From Reyranella sp. CPCC 100927 (GTDB lineage Bacteria > Pseudomonadota > Alphaproteobacteria > Reyranellales > Reyranellaceae), in NCBI RefSeq assembly GCF_007859315.1, contig NZ_VOHA01000030.1, positions 1 to 64,000 on the forward strand: a stretch of 64,000 bases of DNA. The letters are read 5' to 3'. The position numbers were made by a program, and so were the translations under genes. This document shows, piece after piece, positions 33,409 to 41,106 of the stretch. Numbering within the stretch: position 1 is the first letter of the stretch; the number at the start of each line of letters is the position of its first letter. Under the pieces are notes generated by a model, which saw only the letters and a program-made list of their open reading frames with translations, was not told the DNA's origin and searched no databases.

Positions 33409-34830
33409 ATGAGCGTCATGCGGATGATGCGCCTCTTGTCGCTCTGGGCCGTCGTGGCCGTGCTGCCGACAGGGGCCAACGCCGATCCGGCGCGACCCGA
33501 CCAGACCGCGTTCCGCGCCCTCTACAAGGAACTGGTCGAAACCAACACCGCCTATCCCAACGGCGACTGCACGCTGGCGGCACGGCGCATGGCGGCCCGG
33601 CTGACGCAGGCCGGCTTTCCGGCCGACGACGTCTGGGTGTTCACGGCACCCGATCATCCCAAGGAAGGCGGCCTGACGGCGGTGCTGCGCGGATCCGATC
33701 CGGCCGCCAAGGCGATGCTGCTGCTGGCCCATATCGACGTGGTCGAGGCCAAGCGCGAGGACTGGGCGCGCGATCCGTTCACCCTGATCGAGGAGAACGG
33801 CTACTTCTATGGCCGCGGCACCGTCGACGACAAGGCGATGGCGGCGGTCTTCGTCGACAGCCTGATCCGCTATCGCCAGGAGGGCTTCAAGCCCAAGCGC
33901 GACATCAAGCTGGCGCTGACTTGCGGCGAGGAAGGCGCCTGGCCCTTCAACGGCGTGCGCTGGCTGATCCAGAATCATCGGGCGCGTGTGGAGGCCGCCT
34001 TTGCGCTGAACGAAGGCGCCGGCGGCCGGCTCGACGACAAGGGCAACCGCATCTCGATGGGCATCCAGGCCGGCGAGAAGGTCTACCAGGACTTCAGCCT
34101 CGAGACGACGCATGCCGGCGGGCACAGCTCGCGGCCGGTGCCGGAGAATGCGATCTATACGCTGTCGGCGGCGCTGGGCCGGGTCAGCGCCTACTCGTTT
34201 CCGGTGCAGATGAACGACGCCACGCGCGGGTATTTCACCCGCATGGCCGAGGTGACCGGCGGCGACACCGGCGCGGCGATGAAAGCGCTGCTGGCCGACC
34301 CCACCGACGCCAGGGCCGACGCGATCGTCTCGCGCGATCCGAGCTGGCGTTCCATGCTGCGCACCACGTGCGTGGCCACGATGATCGAGGGCGGCCATGC
34401 GCGCAACGCGCTGCCGCAGCGGGCGCGGGCCAACGTCAACTGTCGGATGTTCCCCGGCACCGCGGCCGATGACGTGCGCCAGCAACTGATCCGCGCCATC
34501 GATGATCCGAAAGTGTCGATCAGCGCCGCCGGACGCCAGAACGCGACCGTGCCGGCGCCGCCGCTGTCGCGCGAGATCCTCGGGCCGGTCGAGGCGGTGG
34601 CCGGCAAGATGTGGCCGGGCGTGCCGCTGGTGCCGACCATGGCGACCGGCGCCACCGACGGCCGCTTCCTGCTGGCCGCCGGCATCGCGACCTATGGCCT
34701 GTCCGGCATGTTCGGCGATCCCGACGGCAACGGCGTACACGGCCTGAACGAGCGCATCCGTGTGCGCTCGCTCTACGAGGGCCGCGACTTCCTGCACGAG
34801 GTCGTGAAACTCTACGCACAGCAACCCTAG
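33409..34830 (+). CDS. Exported M20-family metallopeptidase
   Basis: 473 residues. A signal peptide (MRMMRLLSLWAVVAVLPTG, cleaved about after ANA) directs it to the periplasm. Dizinc ligands of M20 appear as LLAHIDVVEA (His), YGRGTVDDKA (bridging Asp), CGEEGAWPFN (catalytic and ligand Glu), and the late His in GVHGLNERI. The lid/dimer domain covers ~200-330. It matches carboxypeptidases or aminoacylase-like enzymes acting on small peptides. The ATG at 33409 has AAGGGAGA upstream. The methyltransferase gene follows after 11 bases. Confidence 0.9.
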   Translation: MSVMRMMRLLSLWAVVAVLPTGANADPARPDQTAFRALYKELVETNTAYPNGDCTLAARRMAARLTQAGFPADDVWVFTAPDHPKEGGLTAVLRGSDPAAKAMLLLAHIDVVEAKREDWARDPFTLIEENGYFYGRGTVDDKAMAAVFVDSLIRYRQEGFKPKRDIKLALTCGEEGAWPFNGVRWLIQNHRARVEAAFALNEGAGGRLDDKGNRISMGIQAGEKVYQDFSLETTHAGGHSSRPVPENAIYTLSAALGRVSAYSFPVQMNDATRGYFTRMAEVTGGDTGAAMKALLADPTDARADAIVSRDPSWRSMLRTTCVATMIEGGHARNALPQRARANVNCRMFPGTAADDVRQQLIRAIDDPKVSISAAGRQNATVPAPPLSREILGPVEAVAGKMWPGVPLVPTMATGATDGRFLLAAGIATYGLSGMFGDPDGNGVHGLNERIRVRSLYEGRDFLHEVVKLYAQQP

Positions 34831-34841
34831 GATCAGACGTC

Positions 34842-35624
34842 ATGGAGCAACGCTTTGCCTTCGACCAGGTCGCACGGGCGTATCAGGCCGTGCGACCCGA
34901 CTATTCCGATGCCCTGATCGACGATGTCATCGCGTATGCGGGCCTGCGGTCCGGCGATGTCATCCTCGATGTCGGCTGCGGCACGGGCCAGGCCACCAAG
35001 AGTTTCGCCACGCGCGGCTTTGCCATGCTGGCCCTCGATCCGGGACCGCAGATGATCGGCGCCGCGCGCGAGGCGCTGGCCGCGTTCCCCGACGTCGCAT
35101 TTGCCGAAGCCACTTTCGAGGCGTGGTCGCCGGCCGCGACGCCGTTCCGCCTGATCACCGCGGCGCAATCCTGGCACTGGGTCTCGCCCGACATGGGATT
35201 CGCCAAGGCGGCCGAGGTGCTGGCGTCGGACGGAACGCTCGCCGTCTTCGGCCACGTTCCGGTCGGACTCGACCCACCGCTGCTCGCGCAGTTCAAACAG
35301 ATATACCAGCGGCACATCGGCTATCAGGGGCCGCCGCCGGAGGCCTGGTACCTGCCCGACGGTCCGTTCAAGCCCGCGTTCGAGGCGTCGGCGTTTTTCG
35401 GCCCGGTCACGCACCGCTGTTATCCCTGGCAATGGCGCCACACCACGGCGAGCTACCTGGCCTTCCTGCGCACACGGTCGGATCACCAGGTGATGGCACC
35501 GGCCCAGCGCGCGGCGGTGTTCGACGCCATCGCCACCGCGATCGACGGCTACGGCGGCGCCTTCGCGTTCGACTACGAAACGCATCTCTACATGGCGCAC
35601 CGAGCCTCAGCCGAGCGTGCGTGA
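34842..35624 (+). CDS. Class I SAM-dependent methyltransferase
   Basis: 260 residues. FDQVARAYQAVRPDYSDALI opens the UbiE/Tgs1-like group; motif I is VILDVGCGTGQATKSFA, motif II MLALDPGPQMI, motif post-I AQSWHWV. The AQSWHW run is typical of the trans-aconitate or TrmR-like group acting on small acids. It starts 11 bases after the M20 peptidase and is likely in the same transcript. Its last 18 bases overlap the convergent chromate transporter gene. Confidence 0.85.
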   Translation: MEQRFAFDQVARAYQAVRPDYSDALIDDVIAYAGLRSGDVILDVGCGTGQATKSFATRGFAMLALDPGPQMIGAAREALAAFPDVAFAEATFEAWSPAATPFRLITAAQSWHWVSPDMGFAKAAEVLASDGTLAVFGHVPVGLDPPLLAQFKQIYQRHIGYQGPPPEAWYLPDGPFKPAFEASAFFGPVTHRCYPWQWRHTTASYLAFLRTRSDHQVMAPAQRAAVFDAIATAIDGYGGAFAFDYETHLYMAHRASAERA

Positions 35625-36836
35625 TACGGCACCAGCCGCCGCCAGTACGAGGACGACGATCCAGGGCGGCGCCTTCCACACCGTGAGCAGCAGGAAGCCG
35701 GCCAGCGCCAGCACGAAGTCGCGCGACGACAGCACGGCGCTGGTCCACACCGGATCGTAGAGCGCGGCGGCCAGGATGCCGACGACCGCCGCGTTGGTGC
35801 CGCGCATGGCGGCTTGCGCCAGGGGGCGCGTGCGCAACGCGTCCCAGAACGGCAGCATGCCGTAGACCAGCAGCAGGCCGGGCAGGAAGACGCCGACCAG
35901 GGCGATGGCCGCGCCGGCAAGGCCGTGCGGCGCCGGCCCCATGACGGCGCCGAGATAGGCGGCGAAGGTGAAGAGCGGCCCGGGCACCGCCTGCGCCAGG
36001 CCGTAGCCGGCCAGGAACGCCGCGTCGCTGACCCATCCGGGCGCCACCACCGCGACCTGCAGCAGCGGCAGCACGACATGACCGCCGCCGAAGACCAGCG
36101 CGCCGGAACGATAGAAGGCATCGAACAGGGCGGCGGCCGGGTTGCCGGTCGCGCCGGCGATCAGCGGCGTAACGACCAGCAGCGCCGCGAACGCAGCGAG
36201 CGCCAGCACGCCCGCACGGCGCGACACCGGAAAGCGCAGGTGCCCCGACACCGCCGCCGGCGGCGCGCGGCAGAGCCAGCATCCGGCCACGGCGCCCAGC
36301 GCAATGGCGCCGATCTGGCCCCACGATCCGCCGACAAACACCGCGACGACAATCGCGGCCAGCGCGATGCCGGCGCGCGGCGAGTCCGGCGCCAGGCTGC
36401 GTGCCATGCCCCAGATCGCCTGCGCCACCACCGCGACGGCGACCAGCTTCAGGCCGTGCAGCACGCCGGATGCGACCGGCCCGGTGAACGCCGCCGCGCC
36501 CAGCGCACAGGCGAACAGAAAGACGGCCGACGGCATGGTGAAGGCGAACCATGCCGCAAGCCCGCCCAGCAGGCCGCCACCGCGCAGCACGCCGAGCGAA
36601 AAGCCGACCTGGCTGGACGCCGGCCCCGGCAGGAACTGGCAGAGCGCCACGAGGTCGGCGTAGCCCGGCTCGTCGATCCATCGCCGGCGCACGACCAGCT
36701 CATCACGGAAATAGCCGAGATGCGCGATCGGCCCGCCGAACGACGTCAGGCCCAGCTTCAGGAAGACCGCGAACACTTCCCACGGCGAGCCCGGGCCCGC
36801 GGCGACCATCGGCTGCGCGTCGTCTTGACCATCCAT
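35607..36836 (-). CDS. chrA: Chromate transporter ChrA (long-chain CHR)
   Basis: 409 residues, two homologous halves each with about five to six membrane helices. The first half has FLKLGLTSFGGPIAHLGYF and LCQFLPGPASSQVGFSLG, the second SGALVFGGGHVVLPLLQ and AQAVPGPLFTFAAYLG, which are the duplicated CHR signatures. It exports chromate or sulfate-like oxyanions. The ATG at 36836 follows GGAGAG. No chrB or chrF regulator is beside it. It is convergent with the methyltransferase gene and overlaps it slightly. Confidence 0.9.
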   Translation of the reverse strand: MDGQDDAQPMVAAGPGSPWEVFAVFLKLGLTSFGGPIAHLGYFRDELVVRRRWIDEPGYADLVALCQFLPGPASSQVGFSLGVLRGGGLLGGLAAWFAFTMPSAVFLFACALGAAAFTGPVASGVLHGLKLVAVAVVAQAIWGMARSLAPDSPRAGIALAAIVVAVFVGGSWGQIGAIALGAVAGCWLCRAPPAAVSGHLRFPVSRRAGVLALAAFAALLVVTPLIAGATGNPAAALFDAFYRSGALVFGGGHVVLPLLQVAVVAPGWVSDAAFLAGYGLAQAVPGPLFTFAAYLGAVMGPAPHGLAGAAIALVGVFLPGLLLVYGMLPFWDALRTRPLAQAAMRGTNAAVVGILAAALYDPVWTSAVLSSRDFVLALAGFLLLTVWKAPPWIVVLVLAAAGAVSRTLG

Positions 36837-36876
36837 CGGGCTTTCTCTCCTCGCCCCGCTCGCACGGGGCGAGGCG

Positions 36877-37392
36877 TCAACGCTGAAGCAGGGCCACGAT
36901 CTGTTCAACAGTGGCGTCGGCCAGCGCGTGCAGTTCAGCGGTGGTGCGGTTCTGGATCGGGTGCGGCAGGTAGATCAGCGCCGGATCGAGTCCCAGCGAG
37001 TCGCATTGCACCGCGGCCGCATCCGCGAACACTTCGGTCGTGACGTTGACGGCGGCGATGCCGCGTCCGTCGAGATCAGCGATGTCGTGCAGACTGCACG
37101 ATATGCAGGAGCCTCAATCGGCCAGCGCGATGACCGCGACCTGCGCCTCGGTCGCGATCTGCTGCAGCAACGCCGTCGACGCCACGCGCGAGGGTGTCGG
37201 CTTGCGATAACGCTTCGACGCGATGCCGCGCTCGTCGAGCCGCGCCTGCAGGCGGTCGATGTATTCGCTGCCGCGCAGCTTGCCGATGTCGAGCAGCGCC
37301 ACGGTGGCGCCTTCCAGCGATGCCGGCGGCGGCGTGCGCGGCCGGCGCTGGCTGCCGGTCTCGGCGGTGGGATCACGCATCGAGAAACTCAT
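36877..37392 (-). CDS. UGSC-family selenoprotein with in-frame UGA (Sec93)
   Basis: Read from ATG 37392 the frame runs 92 codons, meets UGA at 37116-37114, and continues in the same frame as GSCISCSLHDIADLDG, RGIAAVNVTTEVFADAA and ALIYLPHPIQN to TGA at 36879. Decoding UGA as selenocysteine gives a 171-residue protein with U-G-S-C, the motif that names the UGSC selenoprotein family. The N-terminal half holds VALLDIGKLRGSEYIDRLQ. The start overlaps the stop of the thioredoxin-domain gene by 4 nt. A hairpin just after the UGA fits a bacterial SECIS. The coding signal is continuous on both sides of the UGA, so a pseudogene is unlikely. Confidence 0.85.
37085..37101 (-). promoter_or_regulatory. 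Candidate SECIS hairpin of the UGSC gene
   Basis: In the mRNA the stem is UCGUGCA, loop GUC, then UGCACGA: seven perfect pairs. The stem starts 13 nt and the loop 20 nt after the UGA. G is the first loop base. The UGCAG..UCUGCA apex is very like that of the known E. coli fdhF SECIS. Confidence 0.75.
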
Positions 37393-38852
37393 GGCTGGAT
37401 CTCCCTGGTCACGGGTTGAGTCTGATCACGGATGCCGGTGCCGGGCCAGCCGGCGAGGATGCCGGAGAACAGCCCGGCCGGACCGCCGGCGCGCACGACC
37501 AGCAGGCCGCCGCGCCAGAACTTGGGCACCATCATATCGGCGAACTTCGCCGGCATGCCCTCGGCGATGCCCTGGGCACCGGCCACGAGATCCTTGCCCG
37601 GGCGGGTGGAGTCGGCGAGCAGGCTGTCCTCGATGCGGGCGCGATCCCAACCGGCGCTGCGGAAGATCGCATAGTGTTCGGGCGACAGCACCAGCATCGC
37701 CGCCGTCGCGCTGTAGAGCTTGGGGTGCATCACCGCCGACAGCGACAGCGCCAGCGAGCGCGACAGCTCCTCGGCCGTGCGCGAGCGCTGATCCATGCAG
37801 GCCTGCAGGCCATAGCCCTGGAACAAGGTCACCGCGTTCCTGCCCGGCGCAATGCCGCGCGCCACCGACAGCGGCTGCCAGTCCGGATCGGTCTCGTCCT
37901 CGGCGAAGCAGCAGCTGATCTTGCCCGGCGAGCCGATGGTGGAGCGGTCGATCTCGCCTGGCCGGCCGCCGCCGACATTGCGGATGACCAGCTGCAGCGC
38001 GCGGCCGATGGTGAGGTTGGCGCGATTGCCCTGCCCCAGCGCGTTGATGCCCCAGTTCATGCCGATGGCGCGCGTGATCGGCCCGTTGACCACGATCACC
38101 GGGCCCGAGAAGCAGGTGGTGCACAAGAGGCCGTGCATGGTGAAGACCGGATCGAGCGCGGCCTCCACCACCGCCAGCACCACCGGCATGTATTCCGGCT
38201 TGCAGCCCGCCATCACGGCATTGATCGCCACCTTCTCGACCGTGCATGGCGCCAGGTTGGGCGGGATCAGGCCGACGATCTCGTCGGGCTTGCGCGTCGT
38301 GCCGCCCAGCATGCGCAGGATGCGCGCGTCGGTCGGCGCCACCACCGGCAGGCCATCGGTCCAGCCGCGATCGAAGCAGGCCTCGGCCTCGTCGTCCCAG
38401 TCGCTCAGCGTGATCTTGCGCGCACCCAGGCCGGGATTGCCGAAACGGGCGACGAGGTGTTCGTAGACGCCGGGATCGCGGCTCTTCGATCCGCAGCCGG
38501 GCCGGAATCCGGGCAGGCCATCGCCCAGCGCCTGCAGGCCGGTGATCCGTTCCCATTCGCCGCGGTCCCAGCCCACCGTGCGCGCCACCTCGCGGCCGTC
38601 GCGCAACCGGATCAGGGTCGGCACGGTCTCGACATCGAGGCGGAACGACTGCTCCAGGGACGTGTCGTCGACCACGTCGAGGTCGGCCGGGAAAGCCGGA
38701 TCGTCCTGCGAGTAGACGACCAGCCTGTGATCGGCGCGCGCCAGGGTGCGCAACACCGGCGCGACGAGTTGGCAGGTCGGGCAGTCCTCCTTGGCGAAGA
38801 CGACGAAGCCGTCTTGCGGCAGGACGTTCGAGGAAGGCGACAGCGCAGCCAT
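37389..38852 (-). CDS. Thioredoxin-domain protein fused to a large conserved domain, partner of the UGSC selenoprotein
   Basis: 487 residues. Residues ~10-115 form a thioredoxin fold: FVVFAKEDCPTCQLVAPVL with the CPTC active site (C24, C27) and a cis-Pro in ETVPTLIRL. After GFRPGCGSKSRDPG comes a ~350-residue domain with GWTDGLPVVAPTDARILRML, TVEKVAINAVMAGCKPEYMP and PVIVVNGPITRAIGMNWG, plus CCFAED. I know this second domain only as conserved and uncharacterised. It overlaps the UGSC gene by 4 nt, so both proteins are made together; the CPTC module is a likely reductant for the Sec or for the fused domain. ATG 38852 follows GGAG. Confidence 0.8.
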   Translation of the reverse strand: MAALSPSSNVLPQDGFVVFAKEDCPTCQLVAPVLRTLARADHRLVVYSQDDPAFPADLDVVDDTSLEQSFRLDVETVPTLIRLRDGREVARTVGWDRGEWERITGLQALGDGLPGFRPGCGSKSRDPGVYEHLVARFGNPGLGARKITLSDWDDEAEACFDRGWTDGLPVVAPTDARILRMLGGTTRKPDEIVGLIPPNLAPCTVEKVAINAVMAGCKPEYMPVVLAVVEAALDPVFTMHGLLCTTCFSGPVIVVNGPITRAIGMNWGINALGQGNRANLTIGRALQLVIRNVGGGRPGEIDRSTIGSPGKISCCFAEDETDPDWQPLSVARGIAPGRNAVTLFQGYGLQACMDQRSRTAEELSRSLALSLSAVMHPKLYSATAAMLVLSPEHYAIFRSAGWDRARIEDSLLADSTRPGKDLVAGAQGIAEGMPAKFADMMVPKFWRGGLLVVRAGGPAGLFSGILAGWPGTGIRDQTQPVTREIQP

Positions 38853-39005
38853 GACGGCATTCTCCGCAGGATCGCCGTGAGCTTAGCCCGGTGCAGGGTC
38901 CGGTCAAACCCGGGCAATCGCATAGGGGCGTTGTGGCGTCGGGTCTGTCGTCCCGCCGCGCTGGCATAACGCCACCTCCCTTCGCGAGCGTTTCCACCGA
39001 TCCGC

Positions 39006-39057
39006 TTGACTCGGTCGGCCGACCGAATTATTTTATGTATATCGGTCGGTCGACCGA
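39006..39057 (+). promoter_or_regulatory. Promoter with two palindromic operators upstream of the MddA-like gene
   Basis: TTGACT (39006-39011) and TATTTT (39029-39034), 17 bases apart, form a sigma70-type promoter. TCGGTCGGCCGACCGA (39011-39026) fills the spacer and TCGGTCGGTCGACCGA (39042-39057) lies over the start region. The two 16-bp sites are 31 bp apart, three helical turns. This is a typical TetR-type repression layout; the TetR gene at 40488 is a candidate. Confidence 0.7.
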
Positions 39058-39082
39058 ACAAATCTAAAGGGAGGCATCCGCC

Positions 39083-39865
39083 ATGGCCGGCTTCGCTTCG
39101 GTGCTCTACGGCGTCGTGGTCTATCTGATCTTCTTCGGGACCTTCCTCTACGCGATCGCTTTCGTCGGCAACCTGCCGGTGCCCAAGACGGTCGACAGCG
39201 GCACGCCGGGCCCGCTCGGCCTGGCGATCGTCGTCGACGTCCTGCTGCTGGGTCTCTTCGCGATTCAACACAGCGTCATGGCGCGGCCGGGGTTCAAGCG
39301 CTGGTGGACGCAGATCGTGCCACACCCGGTCGAGCGGACGACCTATGTGCTGCTGGCCAGCCTGGCGTTGCTGCTGCTGTACTGGCAGTGGCGGCCGCTG
39401 CCGCAGCCGGTGTGGTCGGTCACGCATCCCGCCGGCGTCGCGGTGCTGCAGGCGATCTTCTGGATCGGCTGGGGGCTGGTGTTGCTCAGCACGTTCCTGA
39501 TCAACCACTTCGAGCTGTTCGGCCTGCGCCAGGTCTATGCCCGGCTGCGCCGCCGGTCGCTGCCGCCACCCACGTTCAAGACGCCTTTCCTCTACAAGCG
39601 GGTGCGCCATCCGATCTATCTCGGCTTCCTGCTCGCCTTCTGGGCGACGCCGTCCATGACGATGGGCCACCTGCTCTTCGCGGTCGCGACGACCGGCTAC
39701 ATCCTGATCGGGATCTACCTGGAGGAACGCGACCTGATCGCGCTGTTCGGCGACCAATACCGGCGTTATCGCGAACAGGTGGGGATGCTCATCCCGCTCC
39801 CCGGCCGCAAGGCCGCCGGCGACACCGGCACGGATCCGGTGCCCACCGGCGCCAAGCACCCGTAG
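39083..39865 (+). CDS. MddA/NnrU-like membrane methyltransferase
   Basis: 260 residues with five to six membrane helices. [37 protein letters not shown] and [11 protein letters not shown] are NnrU-family features. The C-terminal [20 protein letters not shown] ... [21 protein letters not shown] contains the RHPxYxG...EExxL...Y signature of isoprenylcysteine-carboxyl-methyltransferase-type enzymes. Within that group the layout matches MddA, which methylates methanethiol to dimethyl sulfide with SAM. The exact substrate is inference. It is tightly regulated by a double palindrome. Its final ~55 bases are duplicated at 40398-40443. Confidence 0.75.
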   Translation: MAGFASVLYGVVVYLIFFGTFLYAIAFVGNLPVPKTVDSGTPGPLGLAIVVDVLLLGLFAIQHSVMARPGFKRWWTQIVPHPVERTTYVLLASLALLLLYWQWRPLPQPVWSVTHPAGVAVLQAIFWIGWGLVLLSTFLINHFELFGLRQVYARLRRRSLPPPTFKTPFLYKRVRHPIYLGFLLAFWATPSMTMGHLLFAVATTGYILIGIYLEERDLIALFGDQYRRYREQVGMLIPLPGRKAAGDTGTDPVPTGAKHP

Positions 39866-39879
39866 CCATCAACCGGCAA
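39823..39879 (+). repeat. Direct repeat, left copy, flanking the orphan gene
   Basis: CACCGGCACGGATCCGG ... CACCCGTAGCCATC.ACCGGCAA, the 3' end of the MddA-like gene and beyond. The right copy is at 40398-40443, shortened internally by about 9 bases. Confidence 0.7.
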
Positions 39880-39912
39880 AGGTTTGCGATCGGAAATCCG
39901 AGGAGGCTGCAA

Positions 39913-40356
39913 ATGGCACTCAGCATCTCGTCATGGGCCGAATGGATGACAAGCAACAAACCGGTAAGCCGCACCGTGCCGGTCATTGCCCTCGGCAGCG
40001 GCGATTCCACCGAGAGTTCCAAGAGCTGGATCATGCTGTCCGAACAGACCACGACCCAGCTTGACGTTGAAACCTTCATGAAGGGCGTGAATCACTCAAA
40101 GAAGATCAGCTTGTTCATGCGCAGTGATGCGGCGCTCCTGGCCTTTCCAGTAGCCAGGAAGGTCCATTTCTTGCAATTGACCATCAAGGCCGACAGCCTG
40201 CTGCTGTCAGAGCAGTCCAGCCACGATTTGACGGTCTGGAAGAACGCGCCGTGGACCGTCAAAGGACCGAGAATTCAAGGTAACAATGTGTCGGTTGCAT
40301 CATTTGGTGTCGGCAGTATCGTCGTTTTCACATTCAAAGGTACATTCAAATCCTGA
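39913..40356 (+). CDS. Orphan protein of unknown function with lower GC
   Basis: 147 residues, no signal peptide or membrane helix. It has Ser/Thr-rich strands (ALGSGDSTESSKSWIMLSEQ; VSVASFGVGSIVVFTFKG), which looks like an all-beta domain. GAGGAGG lies before the ATG. Its base composition and codon use (many AAG/AAC, ATT, TTG) are clearly AT-richer than the neighbours, and it is framed by direct copies of the mddA-like 3' end, so it looks acquired. No family is recognised. Confidence 0.65.
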   Translation: MALSISSWAEWMTSNKPVSRTVPVIALGSGDSTESSKSWIMLSEQTTTQLDVETFMKGVNHSKKISLFMRSDAALLAFPVARKVHFLQLTIKADSLLLSEQSSHDLTVWKNAPWTVKGPRIQGNNVSVASFGVGSIVVFTFKGTFKS

Positions 40357-40397
40357 TTCATTTTTTCCAGGATCTTGCCCGGTGTCGACGCTCTGCC

Positions 40398-40443
40398 CAC
40401 CGGCACGGATCCGGCACCAGGCACCCGTAGCCATCCGCCGGCA
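40398..40443 (+). repeat. Direct repeat, right copy, flanking the orphan gene
   Basis: CACCGGCACGGATCCGGCAC, then CACCCGTAGCCATCCGCCGG, matching 39823-39879. It is out of any gene here. Together the copies bracket the AT-richer orphan gene. Confidence 0.7.
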
Positions 40444-40487
40444 ATCCTGCGACCCTTCCCCGCAACGGGCGATGATGACGAGGTAAA

Positions 40488-41102
40488 ATGACCCGCGCAG
40501 TGGCGAAGAAGCCGGAAACCAGCGTAACGCTGCTCGAAGCCGCCAAGGTCGTGCTGCGCCGCACCGGCTACGCCGGGCTCTCGACACGCGATGTCGCGGC
40601 GGAGGCCGGCGTGCCGCTGAGCCAGATCCATTATCACTTCGGCTCCAAGCAAGGGATGATGCTGGCGCTCTTCGAATACCTCAATGCCCAGCTGCTCGAT
40701 CGCCAGAGCGCGATGTTCACCGACACGACGCTGACATTCTCCCAACAGCTCGACCGGGCGTGCGACTACCTCGATGACGACATCGCGTCGGGCTATGTCC
40801 GCGTCCTGCAGGAACTGATCGCGGCGAGCTGGGCCGATCCGACGATCGCCAAGGTCGTGCGCGCCGCCATTCGGGGGTGGGTCGATCTGATCATCGCCGC
40901 GGCGCGCCGGGCCGAACGGGCGCATGGCAGCCTGGGCCCGTTCACGCCGGAGGAAGTCGCGGCGCTGATCTCCAATGCGTTCATTGGCGCCGAGAGCCTG
41001 CAGCTGCTCGGCCTCGAGAGCAAGAGCGTGCCGCTGCGCCGCGCGCTGCGGCGTATCGGCGATCTCTTGCGCCAGGCGGAAGACGCCGCGTCGAGCGGGT
41101 AA
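40488..41102 (+). CDS. TetR-family transcriptional regulator
   Basis: 204 residues. The HTH is LLEAAKVVLRRTGYAGLSTR, DVAAEAGVPLSQIHYHFGSKQ (the usual Y-H-Y-F-x-S-K ending is IHYHFGSK). The all-helical ligand domain follows, with a final AALISNAFIGAESLQLLGL helix. GACGAGG precedes the ATG. It ends 4 bases before the hydrolase-glycosyltransferase fusion gene, so they are probably co-transcribed. It is also a candidate to bind the TCGGTCGG palindromes at 39011-39057. Confidence 0.9.
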   Translation: MTRAVAKKPETSVTLLEAAKVVLRRTGYAGLSTRDVAAEAGVPLSQIHYHFGSKQGMMLALFEYLNAQLLDRQSAMFTDTTLTFSQQLDRACDYLDDDIASGYVRVLQELIAASWADPTIAKVVRAAIRGWVDLIIAAARRAERAHGSLGPFTPEEVAALISNAFIGAESLQLLGLESKSVPLRRALRRIGDLLRQAEDAASSG

Positions 41103-41106
41103 AACC

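Noticed and set aside
33388-34824. A 478-codon minus-strand frame opposite the M20 peptidase
   Set aside because: Shadow of a gene with a signal peptide and full set of zinc ligands.
37114-37392. UGSC gene as a 92-codon protein ending at UGA, or a pseudogene
   Set aside because: The same frame continues with family-typical sequence beginning GSC, and a SECIS-like hairpin follows; Sec reading explains it better.
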